From assembly GCF_018476525.1 (NCBI RefSeq), contig NZ_JAHCST010000002.1, forward strand, positions 1-64,000: a stretch of 64,000 bases of DNA. The letters are read 5' to 3'. Below are positions 47,671 to 56,384 of the stretch, piece by piece. The stretch is from Acrocarpospora catenulata. Its GTDB lineage: Bacteria; Actinomycetota; Actinomycetes; Streptosporangiales; Streptosporangiaceae. Each line of letters begins with the position of its first letter. The first letter of the stretch is position 1. The translations under genes were made by a program, and so were the position numbers. The notes under the pieces were generated by a model. It saw nothing but the letters and a program-made list of their open reading frames with translations. It did no database searches and had not been told where the DNA came from.

Positions 47671-48905
47671 CGATGTTCTCCTGTTGCGCTGAGGTGCTTT
47701 CTGAGGGCCAGGCGCTGCTGCGGGGTGAGGGCGGGACGGCCGCGCCGTACCGGGTCGAGGAGGCACTGGACGGCGTCGGCCGCGCCGCGCACACCCGCGG
47801 CGGGGTCGAGGTCGCCGGGTACCCGCGCGGCCAGGCCCCGGTCGGCCAGTACGCCGTCGAGCGCGGCGGCGGCCTCCCCCCAGCGGGCCGGGGGCAGCCA
47901 GGCGGCCAGCCCGAGCCGGGCCAGCCGGGCGGCGTTGTCGGGCCGGTCGGCGCCGTCGGCCAGGATCACCTGTGGGGCGCCCGCGGCCAGCGCGCGGGTG
48001 AGGGTGCCGATGCCGCCGTGGTGCACGATCGCGGCCACGCGCGGCATGACCTGCCGGAACGGCAGCCGGGGGAACCAGGTGACGCCGGGCGGCAGCGGGT
48101 GGGGCACCAGGTCGGCGTGCGGCACCACCAGCAGCGCGGGGCGGCCGGCGAGGGCGGCCACGGCGGCCTGGTAGAACCCGGCGTTGAGCATGCGGCCGGT
48201 GCCGCCGGAGATCAGCACCGGGCGCTCCGCCAGCGCCTCCTCGGCGCCGTCCGGCAGTTCCCCGCCGGCCTCGTCGGGCACGGCGAAGCCGGTCAGGCGG
48301 AAGCGTCCGGGAGCGCGGGCGCCGGCCTGGTCGAACCAGGCGGGCCACAGGCCGACGTCCAGGTCGGCTCCGGCGAACCACTTCTCCCAGTCGGTCACGG
48401 GGGCCAGCCCGAGTTCGGCGCGTACCTCGGCGAATCCGGCGGCCAGTTCGGTGCCGTACATGTGGGCGGCCAGCCGGGCGGACATCACCTGGATCGGCGA
48501 GACGGCCACCCAGGCGCAGGGCACGCCGAGTTGTTCGGCGGCGAAGCGCACCGAGACCGCGGAGGTGTGGCGGCCGACGAAGACCGTCTCCCCGGGCCGG
48601 TGGGCCGCGGCCAGGACGCGGCACTCCGCGCGCAGCTGGTCGAACAGGCCGTTGCGCTGGTAGAAGCCGAGCCAGCTTGACGCGCCCCGGGTGTCCATGA
48701 GATGGGCGGTGTCGGCCTGGTGGCGGGCGTACTCCTCGGCGGTGTCGACGGGGACGAAGTCCAGGTCGGTCCTTTTCCCGAACGGGGCGTGGCTGACCAG
48801 CGTGATCTCATGTCCGGCGCGGCGGAGCTCCTCCCCCAGGCGGACGAACGGCAGCACGTCGCCGTCGGTCCCGTGGGTGATCAGGATTATCCGCGCCACG
48901 GGCAC
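47667..48905 (-). CDS. GT1 (UGT/macrolide-type) glycosyltransferase
   Basis: 412-aa GT-B enzyme. N-terminal IILITHGTDGDVLPFVRLGE; C-terminal donor region with IVHHGGIGTLTRALAAGAPQ and PDNAARLARLGL. This subgroup glycosylates small molecules such as macrolides, glycopeptides or polyenes. As first gene of a two-gene operon with the hydroxylase, and divergent from the NRPS, it probably decorates the cluster 2 product. The GTG at 48905 or the one two codons later may be the start. Upstream spacer carries the CebR-type boxes. Confidence 0.85.
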   Translation of the reverse strand: MPVARIILITHGTDGDVLPFVRLGEELRRAGHEITLVSHAPFGKRTDLDFVPVDTAEEYARHQADTAHLMDTRGASSWLGFYQRNGLFDQLRAECRVLAAAHRPGETVFVGRHTSAVSVRFAAEQLGVPCAWVAVSPIQVMSARLAAHMYGTELAAGFAEVRAELGLAPVTDWEKWFAGADLDVGLWPAWFDQAGARAPGRFRLTGFAVPDEAGGELPDGAEEALAERPVLISGGTGRMLNAGFYQAAVAALAGRPALLVVPHADLVPHPLPPGVTWFPRLPFRQVMPRVAAIVHHGGIGTLTRALAAGAPQVILADGADRPDNAARLARLGLAAWLPPARWGEAAAALDGVLADRGLAARVPGDLDPAAGVRGAADAVQCLLDPVRRGRPALTPQQRLALRKHLSATGEHR

Positions 48906-48998
48906 CGTTCCGGGCTGATAATTCCACCTGACAGCGTGTTGGGCATGAAACTTTCATTTCCCTTGCGTCGTTGGCGTGTGTGGGTGATACTCCCATCC

Positions 48999-49012
48999 AG
49001 AGAGCGCTCTCT
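48999..49012. promoter_or_regulatory. Variant GAGCGCTC palindrome
   Basis: AGAGAGCGCTCTCT, a perfect 14-bp palindrome sharing the central GAGCGCTC with the CebR box but with different outer bases (AGA..TCT for TGG..CCA). It lies 94 bp upstream of the GT1 start. It could be a weak CebR site or the operator of another LacI-family regulator. Confidence 0.5.
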
Positions 49013-49193
49013 CAATCTCATCCCCGACCCCGGAATGAGAACAAAGAAGCAGTACGGAAGCGTTCTTGTCAACCGGTGATCCCGATTAGTGGAACGTTCG
49101 CGCACGACCTGCGCGTCCTAGTTGCCGTGACTTTTTTTAAGTATCATACTATCCTGGGGGCAGGCATCTGACCTGCACGAAGCTCCTTGGAGG

Positions 49194-49207
49194 TGGACGC
49201 GCTCCCA
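49194..49207. promoter_or_regulatory. Imperfect CebR box
   Basis: TGGACGCGCTCCCA matches the CebR palindrome at 12 of 14 positions, with mismatches at 4 and 5. The right half-site is perfect. It lies 124 bp from the perfect box at 49318. Confidence 0.5.
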
Positions 49208-49273
49208 CACCGTTTGCCTGTTACGGGCAACAACCATTCCGGCAGCCGTGTGACACGAATGCCGCGGTCGGTC

Positions 49274-49302
49274 TTGCGTCGGATGGGCCGTTCATTTAAT
49301 CT
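49274..49302 (+). promoter_or_regulatory. Probable promoter of the cluster 2 NRPS operon
   Basis: TTGCGT (49274-49279) and TAATCT (49297-49302) are spaced by 17 bp. Transcription would start near 49309, about nine bases before the perfect operator, which fits repression by blocking initiation or clearance. Confidence 0.5.
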
Positions 49303-49317
49303 CTTTGGGAGGCGCTG

Positions 49318-49331
49318 TGGGAGCGCTCCCA
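49318..49331. promoter_or_regulatory. CebR operator ahead of the cluster 2 NRPS
   Basis: Perfect TGGGAGCGCTCCCA (16 bp if the flanking G and C are counted, 49317-49332). It sits 108 bp before the NRPS start and directly after a promoter-like sequence. Identical to the boxes upstream of cebE. Confidence 0.85.
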
Positions 49332-49438
49332 CACTATTTTGACCACGCACCGGAAAAGAGCGGCACAGCCGCTTTTCGGCATGCGCTCGGGGTCGTCGTG
49401 TTCATCGCTCTCATAGCTCGCAGAGGAGAGGCCACTCA

Positions 49439-52400
49439 GTGGCAGTGACATCCACCTCCAGGTCTGATTCAGCGCCGCGCTCGTCGATCGGAGGGCTGTC
49501 TCCCCTCCGTCAGGCCGCCCTCGCCCGGCTGCTCACCCCACGCCAGAAGACCCCCATCACGCCGCTCCCCCGCGACGGCGACCCCCTGCCGTGCTCCTTC
49601 GAGCAACGGCAGATGTGGCTGGGCTCTCAGCTGGACGGGGTCGCCACCGCGCCGAACGCCACCCTCGGCCTGAAACTGGAGGGCCGGCTCGACCTGGCCG
49701 CGCTGACCGCCGCGCTGGACGGCCTGATCGTCCGGCACGAGAGCCTGCGCACCACCTACCAGGGCGACGGCGACGAACCCCGCCAGATCGTCCACCCGCC
49801 CTTCCCGATGCCCCTGGAGTACTGCGACGCCCCCGGCCTGGCCGAGGAGGTGACCGCGGAGGCCGCCACCCACCGCTTCGACCTGCGGAACGGTCCCGTG
49901 GTCCGGGCCACCCTGATCCGGCTGGCCCCCGAGGCGCACGCGCTGCTGGTGGTCTGCCACCACATCGCCGCCGACGGCTGGTCCATGGGCCTGCTCGCCG
50001 ACGAGCTGGCCGTCAGGTACGCCGCCGCCCTGACCGGCCGCGAGCCCGAACTGCCCGAACTGCCCGTCCAGTACGCCGACTACGCCGCCTGGTCCCGGGC
50101 CGAGCTCACCCCCGAGGTGCTGGCCGCCCGGGGCGAGCACTGGCGCACCACGCTGGCCGGGGCCGGCGCGCTCCAGCTCCCGATGCGCCGCGAGCGCCCC
50201 GCCCCCGGCGGACGCCGCACCAGCACCCACTGGACCACCCTGCCGCACGCCCTGCTGGCCAGGCTCCAGGCCGCCGGCGGGCCGGGCACCACGCCGTTCA
50301 CCGCGCTGCTGTCGGTCTTCACCATGCTGCTGGCCCGCTACACCGGCGAGCCGGACATCACGCTGGCCTCCACCAACGGCGGCCGCCGCCGGGTGGAACT
50401 GGAGAAGGTGGTCGGCTGCTTCGTCAGCGCCGTGCCGGTCCGCGGCGACCTGTCCGGCGACCCCTCCTTCCCCGAGGTGGCCGCGCGGCTGCGCCGGGCG
50501 GTGGGCGGCGCGCTCACCCACCACCTGCCGCTGTCGGTGCTGGCCGAGCAGGTCCCGGTGGAGCTGCCGGTGAGCTTCTCGCTGCGGGGTTTCCAGGACC
50601 AGCGCGGCGGCGAGTGGCCGGGGCTGACCGCCTCGATCTGGAGCCACGAGGTGGACGACCTGGGCTACGAGCTCTCCCTGCTGGTGCACCTGGACCGGGA
50701 GGAGGTGGGTCTGGACTTCGCCTGCCGCCGGGACGTGCTGGACGAGGAGAGCATCGCGCGGATGGCCGGGCACTTCCGCCACCTGGCCGAGCAGATCGCC
50801 GCGGCGCCCACACTGCCGCTGTCGGCGCTGGAACTGGCCACCCCCGAGGAGCGGGCCACCATTCTCGGCCCGTGGAACGACTCGGCGGCGCCGTACCCGG
50901 AGAAGGCGCTGCCGGAGCTGCTCCAGGAGCACCGCGAGTCGGCCGCCACGGCGGCCGTGTTCGAGGGCGCCACGGTCAGCTACGCCGAGCTGCACGCCAG
51001 GGCCAACCGGATCGCGCACCGGCTGCGGGAACTGGGCGTCGGCCCGGAGGCCACCGTCGGGGTGCTGCTGGACCGGCGGCCCGACCTGATCGCGGCGCTG
51101 CTGGGGGTCTGGCAGGCGGGCGGCGCGTACGTGCCGATGGATCCGGCGTTCCCGGAGCGGCGGATCGCGGACATGCTGGAGACGGCGGAGACCCGGCTCG
51201 TCATCACCGAGGAGAAATATGCCGATTTATTCGGCAATATCGAGATCCTCGACATCAGTGATCCCTCGATCGACGAGCAGCCCGCCACCCCGCCCGGGGT
51301 GCCCTACGACGTCGACCGCCTGGCGTACCTGATCTTCACCTCGGGGTCCACCGGGCGGCCGAAGGGCGTGCAGGTCACCCACCGGGGGCTGGTCAACCAC
51401 GTCTGGTGGGCGGTACAGGAGCTGGCCGCGCGGGGCAGGGGCGGCGCGCCGCTGCTCGGCTCGGTCGCCTTCGACCTGGTGGTGCCCAACCTGTGGGCGC
51501 CGCTGGTGACCGGCCAGACCGTGACGATCCTGCCGCAGGACTTCGACATGGGCGAGCTGGGCGCGATTCTGGCACGCTCCGGACCCTTCAGCTTTATCAA
51601 GCTCACCCCCGGCCATTTGGAGATCCTCGGCCACCAGCTGGACGACGCGGCCGCCGCCGGGCTGGCCGAGGTGATCGTGGTGGCCGGGGAGGCACTGCCC
51701 GGCTCGCTGGCCGACCGCTGGCTGGAGATCCTCGGCCCCGGCCGCCTGATCAACGAGTACGGCCCCACCGAGGCGTCGGTCGGCACGTGTATCCATCCCG
51801 TCCTGCACCGGCAGCACCACGAGGTGGTCCCGATCGGCCGCCCGCTGCCCAACATGCGCATGTACGTGCTGGACCCGGCCGGCAAGCTGCTCCCCGCCGG
51901 GGTGCCCGGCGAACTCTACGTGGGCGGCGTGGGCGTCACCCGCGGCTACATGAACCGGCCCGACCTGACCGCGGAACGCTTCGTGGAGTTCGAGGGCGAG
52001 CGGGTCTACCGCACCGGCGACCGGGTGCACTGGCTGCCCACCGGCGACGTGGCCTTCCTTGGCCGGTTCGACGACCAGGTCAAGATCCGCGGCTACCGGA
52101 TCGAGCTGGACGAGGTGCGCGCCGCGCTCCTGGACCACCCGAGCGTGCGCGACGCCGTGGCCGTAGTGCATGAGGACCGGCTGGTCGCCTACTACGTGGG
52201 CGCCGCGGGGCCGGTCGCCGACCTGGCCGAGCACTGCGCGGTGCGGCTGCCCGAGTACATGATCCCGGTGGTCTTCACCGAGCTGGACTCCATCCCGCTC
52301 AACGCCAACGGCAAGGTGGACCGCAGGGCGCTGCCGGAACCGGTGGCCGCGGCGGCCACCACGGACACCGTACTGCCGCGCACCGACACCGAACGCGCGG

Positions 52401-54790
52401 TGGCCGGGGTCTGGCAGGAGGTCCTTGGCCGGGACGAGGTCGGCGTGCACGACGACTTCGTCACCCTGGGCGGCCACTCGCTGCTGATGATCCGCATGAT
52501 CGCCCGGCTCCGCCAGGTGCTGCCGGAACGGCCGGTGACCGTGCTGGACGCCATCGCCAACCGCACGGTGGCCAAGCTGGCCGCCCTCATCGACGGGGTG
52601 AGCACCGAGGAGGACGGCGAGTCCGAGGAGGAGACCGGCCGCGGCCTGCTGGTCCGCATGACACCCCCCGGCAAGGCCACCCTGACGCTGGTCTGCGTGC
52701 CGTACGGCGGCGGCAGCGCGGTCGTCTACCAGAGCCTCGCCGAGGCCCTGCCCGAGGGCGTGGCCCTGTACGCGGTGGCCCTGCCCGGCCACGAACTCGG
52801 CATCGAAGAGGAGACCCTCCCCTTCGCCGAGGCCGCCCAGCGGGTCGCCGCCGAGATCGTGTCCACCGTCAAGGGCCCCCTCGTGCTGTACGGCCACTGC
52901 GTGGGCAGCGCCCTCACCACCGAGATCGCCCGCCGGGTGGAACGCACCGGCCGGAAGGTGGAGGCGGTCTACATCGGCGGCAGCTTCCCGTTCGCCGCCC
53001 CCCGCACCGGCTTCGGCGGCGTGCTGGCCCGTTTCTTCCGGCGCAGCCGCAACGACAACGCCGAGGCCAACTGGCTCCGCGCGATCGGCGCCGACCTGGA
53101 CGGCCTGGACGCCGAGCAGGTGGCCACCATCGTCAAGACCATGCGCGGCGACGCCCAGGCCGGCGAGGAGTACTTCTCCGAGCTGGTGGAGAGCGGCGCC
53201 ACCAAGCTGGACGCGCCGGTCATCTCGGTGGTCGGCAGCCGCGACCCGATCACCGACTTCTACCCCGAGCGCTACCGGGACTGGCACGTCACCGCCGGGA
53301 CCACCGCGCTGGTGGTGATCGACGAGGCCGGGCACTACTTCCTCCGCTACCGGGCCGAGGAGCTGGCGAAGATCGTCACCACCGTGCACACCGCGCTGGA
53401 CGAGCCGCACGGGGCGCAGACCTGGCGGAAGGAGGCGGTCTCCCGGCAGGCCCTGGCCGCCGACGCCCGGCTGAGCCGCTTCCTGCGGGTGGCCGGGGGC
53501 CAGCTGGTGTCGATGATCGGCACCGCGATAACCGAGTTCGCGGTGCCCATCTGGGCGTACCTGAAGACCGGCTCGCTGCTGCAGTTCAGCCTGTTCGCCA
53601 TCGTCGGCCTGGTGCCGGGCCTGGTGCTCTCCCCCGTGGTCGGCGCCCTGGTGGACCGCTACGACCGCCGTAAGGCGATGCTCGCCGGGGACGGCGCCTG
53701 CCTCACCCTCCAGGCGGTCATGCTCACCCTGCTGCTCACCGGCACCCTCACCATGCCCGCCCTGTACGGCCTCCTGGTGCTGCTGTCGATCTCGCTGACC
53801 CTGCAACGCCTGGCCTGGGGAGCGGCGGTGCCGCAGCTGGCGCCCAAGCACTACCTCGGCCACGCGGGCGGCGTGCTTCAGCTCGGCAACGCCATCGGCC
53901 GCCTCATGGTGCCGCTGTTCGCGGTCGCCGTCCTGGCCGCCATCGGCCTGGAGGGCATCCTCATCGGCACCATCGCCTGCTACCTGGTCGCGGTCACCGT
54001 CACCCTGCTCACCCCGTTCCCCCAGCGCATGGGCTGGTTCCGGCGGGAGACGGTGGGCGCGGAGATCCGCAACGGCTTCCGCTACCTGTGGCGGCGGCGC
54101 GGCCTGCGGGCCATGGCGCTGACCATGTTCGTCGTCAACTTCTTCCTGTTCACCGCGTTCGTGATGATCTCGCCGCTGGTGCTGTCCATCGGGGAGCTGG
54201 CCGACACCGGCCGGATCGCGGTGATCGCCGGCGTCGGCGCGGTGGCCGGCGGGTTCGTCATCTCCTTCTGGGGCGGGCCCCGGCGGCGGCGGATGTTCGG
54301 CATGCTCGCCTCGGTGGGGGTCGTGGCGGTGTTCGCCTTCTCGATGGGCCTGCGGCCCTCGCTGCTGCTGATCGCGGTGGCCGCGGCCGGCATGTCGCTG
54401 ATGATGTCGATCAGCGACGGCATCTGGATCACCATCATCCACGCCAAGGTGCCGCAGCGTTTCCACGCCCGGGTGATCGCGATCAACCAGATGCTGGCCA
54501 TGTCCACCCAGCCGATCGGCCTGGCCGTCCAGGCCTGGCTGGCCACGCTCATCTTCGAACCACTGATGCGCGAGGGAGGCGCGCTCGCGTCCACCGTCGG
54601 CGCCGTGATCGGCACGGGCGAGGGCCGGGGTATCGGCCTGCTCTACCTGATCTGCGGCCTGGCCATGGCGCTCACCATCGTCATCGCCCTTCGGCACCCC
54701 GCTCTAGCGCACTTCGACCGGGACACCCCGGACGCCGAACCGGACGACCTGGTCGGTCTGGCGGAGATCAACGCCAGGCAGTCTCGCTGA
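49439..54790 (+). CDS. Single-module NRPS fused to an MFS exporter (C-A-T-TE-MFS), cluster 2
   Basis: 1783-aa paralogue of the 4909-10158 gene, same domain order. C domain (about 55-470, HHIAADG about 173). A domain (about 490-965, FTSGSTGRPKG, NEYGPTE, YRTGDRVHW). Pocket code by GrsA alignment D-L-P-K-V-A-E-V-G-K, closest to Asn/Asp codes (Pro at 239 is unusual). Carrier GGHSL (Ser about 1014). Thioesterase with YGHCVGS, Cys about 1154 replacing Ser, and AGHYF His. MFS transporter about 1345-1755 (VDRYDRRKAMLAGD). An acyl group, perhaps carried by the free carrier protein encoded next, would be joined to an Asx residue, released by the TE and exported by the same polypeptide. GTG at 49439 with GGAGAG upstream. 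Under an apparent CebR operator. Confidence 0.92.
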   Translation: MAVTSTSRSDSAPRSSIGGLSPLRQAALARLLTPRQKTPITPLPRDGDPLPCSFEQRQMWLGSQLDGVATAPNATLGLKLEGRLDLAALTAALDGLIVRHESLRTTYQGDGDEPRQIVHPPFPMPLEYCDAPGLAEEVTAEAATHRFDLRNGPVVRATLIRLAPEAHALLVVCHHIAADGWSMGLLADELAVRYAAALTGREPELPELPVQYADYAAWSRAELTPEVLAARGEHWRTTLAGAGALQLPMRRERPAPGGRRTSTHWTTLPHALLARLQAAGGPGTTPFTALLSVFTMLLARYTGEPDITLASTNGGRRRVELEKVVGCFVSAVPVRGDLSGDPSFPEVAARLRRAVGGALTHHLPLSVLAEQVPVELPVSFSLRGFQDQRGGEWPGLTASIWSHEVDDLGYELSLLVHLDREEVGLDFACRRDVLDEESIARMAGHFRHLAEQIAAAPTLPLSALELATPEERATILGPWNDSAAPYPEKALPELLQEHRESAATAAVFEGATVSYAELHARANRIAHRLRELGVGPEATVGVLLDRRPDLIAALLGVWQAGGAYVPMDPAFPERRIADMLETAETRLVITEEKYADLFGNIEILDISDPSIDEQPATPPGVPYDVDRLAYLIFTSGSTGRPKGVQVTHRGLVNHVWWAVQELAARGRGGAPLLGSVAFDLVVPNLWAPLVTGQTVTILPQDFDMGELGAILARSGPFSFIKLTPGHLEILGHQLDDAAAAGLAEVIVVAGEALPGSLADRWLEILGPGRLINEYGPTEASVGTCIHPVLHRQHHEVVPIGRPLPNMRMYVLDPAGKLLPAGVPGELYVGGVGVTRGYMNRPDLTAERFVEFEGERVYRTGDRVHWLPTGDVAFLGRFDDQVKIRGYRIELDEVRAALLDHPSVRDAVAVVHEDRLVAYYVGAAGPVADLAEHCAVRLPEYMIPVVFTELDSIPLNANGKVDRRALPEPVAAAATTDTVLPRTDTERAVAGVWQEVLGRDEVGVHDDFVTLGGHSLLMIRMIARLRQVLPERPVTVLDAIANRTVAKLAALIDGVSTEEDGESEEETGRGLLVRMTPPGKATLTLVCVPYGGGSAVVYQSLAEALPEGVALYAVALPGHELGIEEETLPFAEAAQRVAAEIVSTVKGPLVLYGHCVGSALTTEIARRVERTGRKVEAVYIGGSFPFAAPRTGFGGVLARFFRRSRNDNAEANWLRAIGADLDGLDAEQVATIVKTMRGDAQAGEEYFSELVESGATKLDAPVISVVGSRDPITDFYPERYRDWHVTAGTTALVVIDEAGHYFLRYRAEELAKIVTTVHTALDEPHGAQTWRKEAVSRQALAADARLSRFLRVAGGQLVSMIGTAITEFAVPIWAYLKTGSLLQFSLFAIVGLVPGLVLSPVVGALVDRYDRRKAMLAGDGACLTLQAVMLTLLLTGTLTMPALYGLLVLLSISLTLQRLAWGAAVPQLAPKHYLGHAGGVLQLGNAIGRLMVPLFAVAVLAAIGLEGILIGTIACYLVAVTVTLLTPFPQRMGWFRRETVGAEIRNGFRYLWRRRGLRAMALTMFVVNFFLFTAFVMISPLVLSIGELADTGRIAVIAGVGAVAGGFVISFWGGPRRRRMFGMLASVGVVAVFAFSMGLRPSLLLIAVAAAGMSLMMSISDGIWITIIHAKVPQRFHARVIAINQMLAMSTQPIGLAVQAWLATLIFEPLMREGGALASTVGAVIGTGEGRGIGLLYLICGLAMALTIVIALRHPALAHFDRDTPDAEPDDLVGLAEINARQSR

Positions 54791-54804
54791 AAGGAACGTG
54801 TCAC

Positions 54805-55143
54805 ATGACCTCCCCCGATATGACCCCCACTGAGTCGGCCGTCGCCGAGATCTGGACCGAGCTGCTCGGCCAGGCGCCCCCGTCCACGCACGACGACTTC
54901 TTCGAGCTCGGCGGCCAGTCGCTGACCATGGTCCAGTTCCTGGCCAGGGTGGAGGAGCAGTACGGCGTGGAACTCCCCATCGACGTGCTGTTCGCCTCCG
55001 GGTTCACGGTGGCCGAGGTGGCCAAGGCGATCGACGAGGGCCGGCTGGACGCGGTCGGCGACGAGGAACTGGCGGAGCTGCTCAAGCAGCTGGAGGGCAT
55101 GTCCGACGAGGAGATCAGCGAACTGCTGTCGGAAGACGCATGA
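54805..55143 (+). CDS. Stand-alone peptidyl/acyl carrier protein
   Basis: 112 aa, a single carrier domain with the phosphopantetheine site GGQSL (Ser about 42) in DDFFELGGQSLTMVQF. A C-terminal acidic tail (EELAELLKQLEGMSDEEISE) resembles the tails that end some NRPS proteins. It could carry the acyl group used by the NRPS condensation domain, or receive the acyl group made by the downstream E1/E2 enzymes. ATG with AAGGAA upstream, 14 bp after the NRPS; overlaps the glycosyltransferase (ATGA). Confidence 0.9.
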   Translation: MTSPDMTPTESAVAEIWTELLGQAPPSTHDDFFELGGQSLTMVQFLARVEEQYGVELPIDVLFASGFTVAEVAKAIDEGRLDAVGDEELAELLKQLEGMSDEEISELLSEDA

Positions 55144-56384
55144 GGGTTCTGCTGGCCCAGAACATGTTCCACCTGCCGAGCCACGGCGGGGCGAACAAGT
55201 CCAACCGGGTCCTGCTGGAGCAGCTGGCGGCGCGCGGGCACGAGTGCCACGTCGTGGCGCCGCTCTCCGGCGCGCTGCGGGCCACCTCCGTGCAGGCGCA
55301 CCTGTCGTACCTGGAGGGCCTTGGCGCCACCGTCAAGGCCGTCTCCGAGGAGGAGGTCGAGTACACCTACCAGGGGGTCACCGCGCACGCGGTGGCCCTC
55401 CCGCCGCTGCTGGCCCGCCGGGTCGGCGAGGTGGCCGCCCAGGTCGGCCCTGACTGGACGCTGGTCCCCTCCGACGATCCCGGCCTGCTGATGCTGGGCG
55501 CGGCGCTGCGGGCCACCCCCGAGCGGGTGGTCTACCTGGCGCACACCCTCCAGCAGCTGCCGTTCGGTCCCGGCGCGTTCTACCCGAGCGCGGCCGGGAC
55601 CCGCATGGTCAAGCGGGCGGCCGGCGTGGTGGCGGTGAGCAGGGCCGCGCAGTACTACCTGGCCCGGTACGGCGGGATCGACGCCACCCTGATCTACCCG
55701 CACATCTACGGCGACCCCCGGGAGCTGACCGGTGGCGAGCACGTCACGATGATCAACCCGTGCGGGTACAAGGGCCTGGCCATCCTGCTCGGCCTGGCCG
55801 ACGCCCGCCAGGACGTGCCCTTCCTGGCCGTGCCCACCTGGGGGGCGACCCCGGCGGAGCGCGCCGAGCTGGAGCGGCGGCCGAACATCACGGTGATCGA
55901 ACCGTCCGACGACATCGACGAGATCCTGGCCAGGACCCGGGTGCTGCTGATGCCCTCGCTCTGGGACGAGACCTTCGGCTACACCTGCGTGGAGGCGATG
56001 GCCAGGGGCATCCCGGTGCTCGCCGCCGACGTGGGCGGGCTGGCCGAGGCGAAGCTGGGCGTGCAGTACCTGCTGCCGGTGCGGCGCATCGAGAGCTACG
56101 AGTCCACCGGCCACGCCCGGCCGGTGCCCGTCGTCCCGGAACAGGATCTGGGCCCCTGGGCGGACGCGCTGGGCGCCGTGCTCGCCCACCCCGAACTCCA
56201 CCGGGAGCTGTCCCGGCGCTCCCGCGCGGCGGCCCGCGAGTTCATCGCCGGGCTGGACGAGGACGCGCTGGAGAACCATCTGACCTCCCTGCGGCCGAAC
56301 CGGCGGCAGGCCGCCCTGGCGGCTCTGGCCGCGCGGGCGAAGGAAAGAAACACGAAGGAGAAAGGCAGGATGGGCACCGCATGA
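55140..56384 (+). CDS. GT4-type glycosyltransferase
   Basis: 414-aa GT-B transferase. N-terminal VLLAQNMFHLPSHGGANKSN, middle GVVAVSRAAQYYLARYGG, donor site MPSLWDETFGYTCVEAMARG (the E-x7-E type motif of retaining enzymes). The C-terminus is basic and Ala-rich. It lies inside the NRPS operon, with ATGA overlaps on both sides, and so probably adds a sugar to the product or to a carrier-bound intermediate. Together with the GT1 enzyme, the product may carry two sugars. Confidence 0.88.
   Translation: MRVLLAQNMFHLPSHGGANKSNRVLLEQLAARGHECHVVAPLSGALRATSVQAHLSYLEGLGATVKAVSEEEVEYTYQGVTAHAVALPPLLARRVGEVAAQVGPDWTLVPSDDPGLLMLGAALRATPERVVYLAHTLQQLPFGPGAFYPSAAGTRMVKRAAGVVAVSRAAQYYLARYGGIDATLIYPHIYGDPRELTGGEHVTMINPCGYKGLAILLGLADARQDVPFLAVPTWGATPAERAELERRPNITVIEPSDDIDEILARTRVLLMPSLWDETFGYTCVEAMARGIPVLAADVGGLAEAKLGVQYLLPVRRIESYESTGHARPVPVVPEQDLGPWADALGAVLAHPELHRELSRRSRAAAREFIAGLDEDALENHLTSLRPNRRQAALAALAARAKERNTKEKGRMGTA

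Larger units (their letters stand above)
48906..49438. promoter_or_regulatory. Divergent control region of NRPS cluster 2
   Basis: 533 bp without a gene, between the GT1 start (48905, leftward) and the NRPS start (49439, rightward). It contains three GAGCGCTC-type or related sites, listed separately, a promoter-like pair (TTGCGT at 49274, TAATCT at 49297) and an AT-rich stretch near 49130-49155. GGAGAG at about 49424-49429 is the NRPS ribosome site. Confidence 0.6.

Noticed and set aside
51227-54697. 1156-codon open frame antisense to the cluster 2 NRPS-MFS gene
   Set aside because: Same effect; the translation is repetitive in Gly, His, Gln and Asp, and the opposite strand encodes recognisable catalytic motifs throughout.
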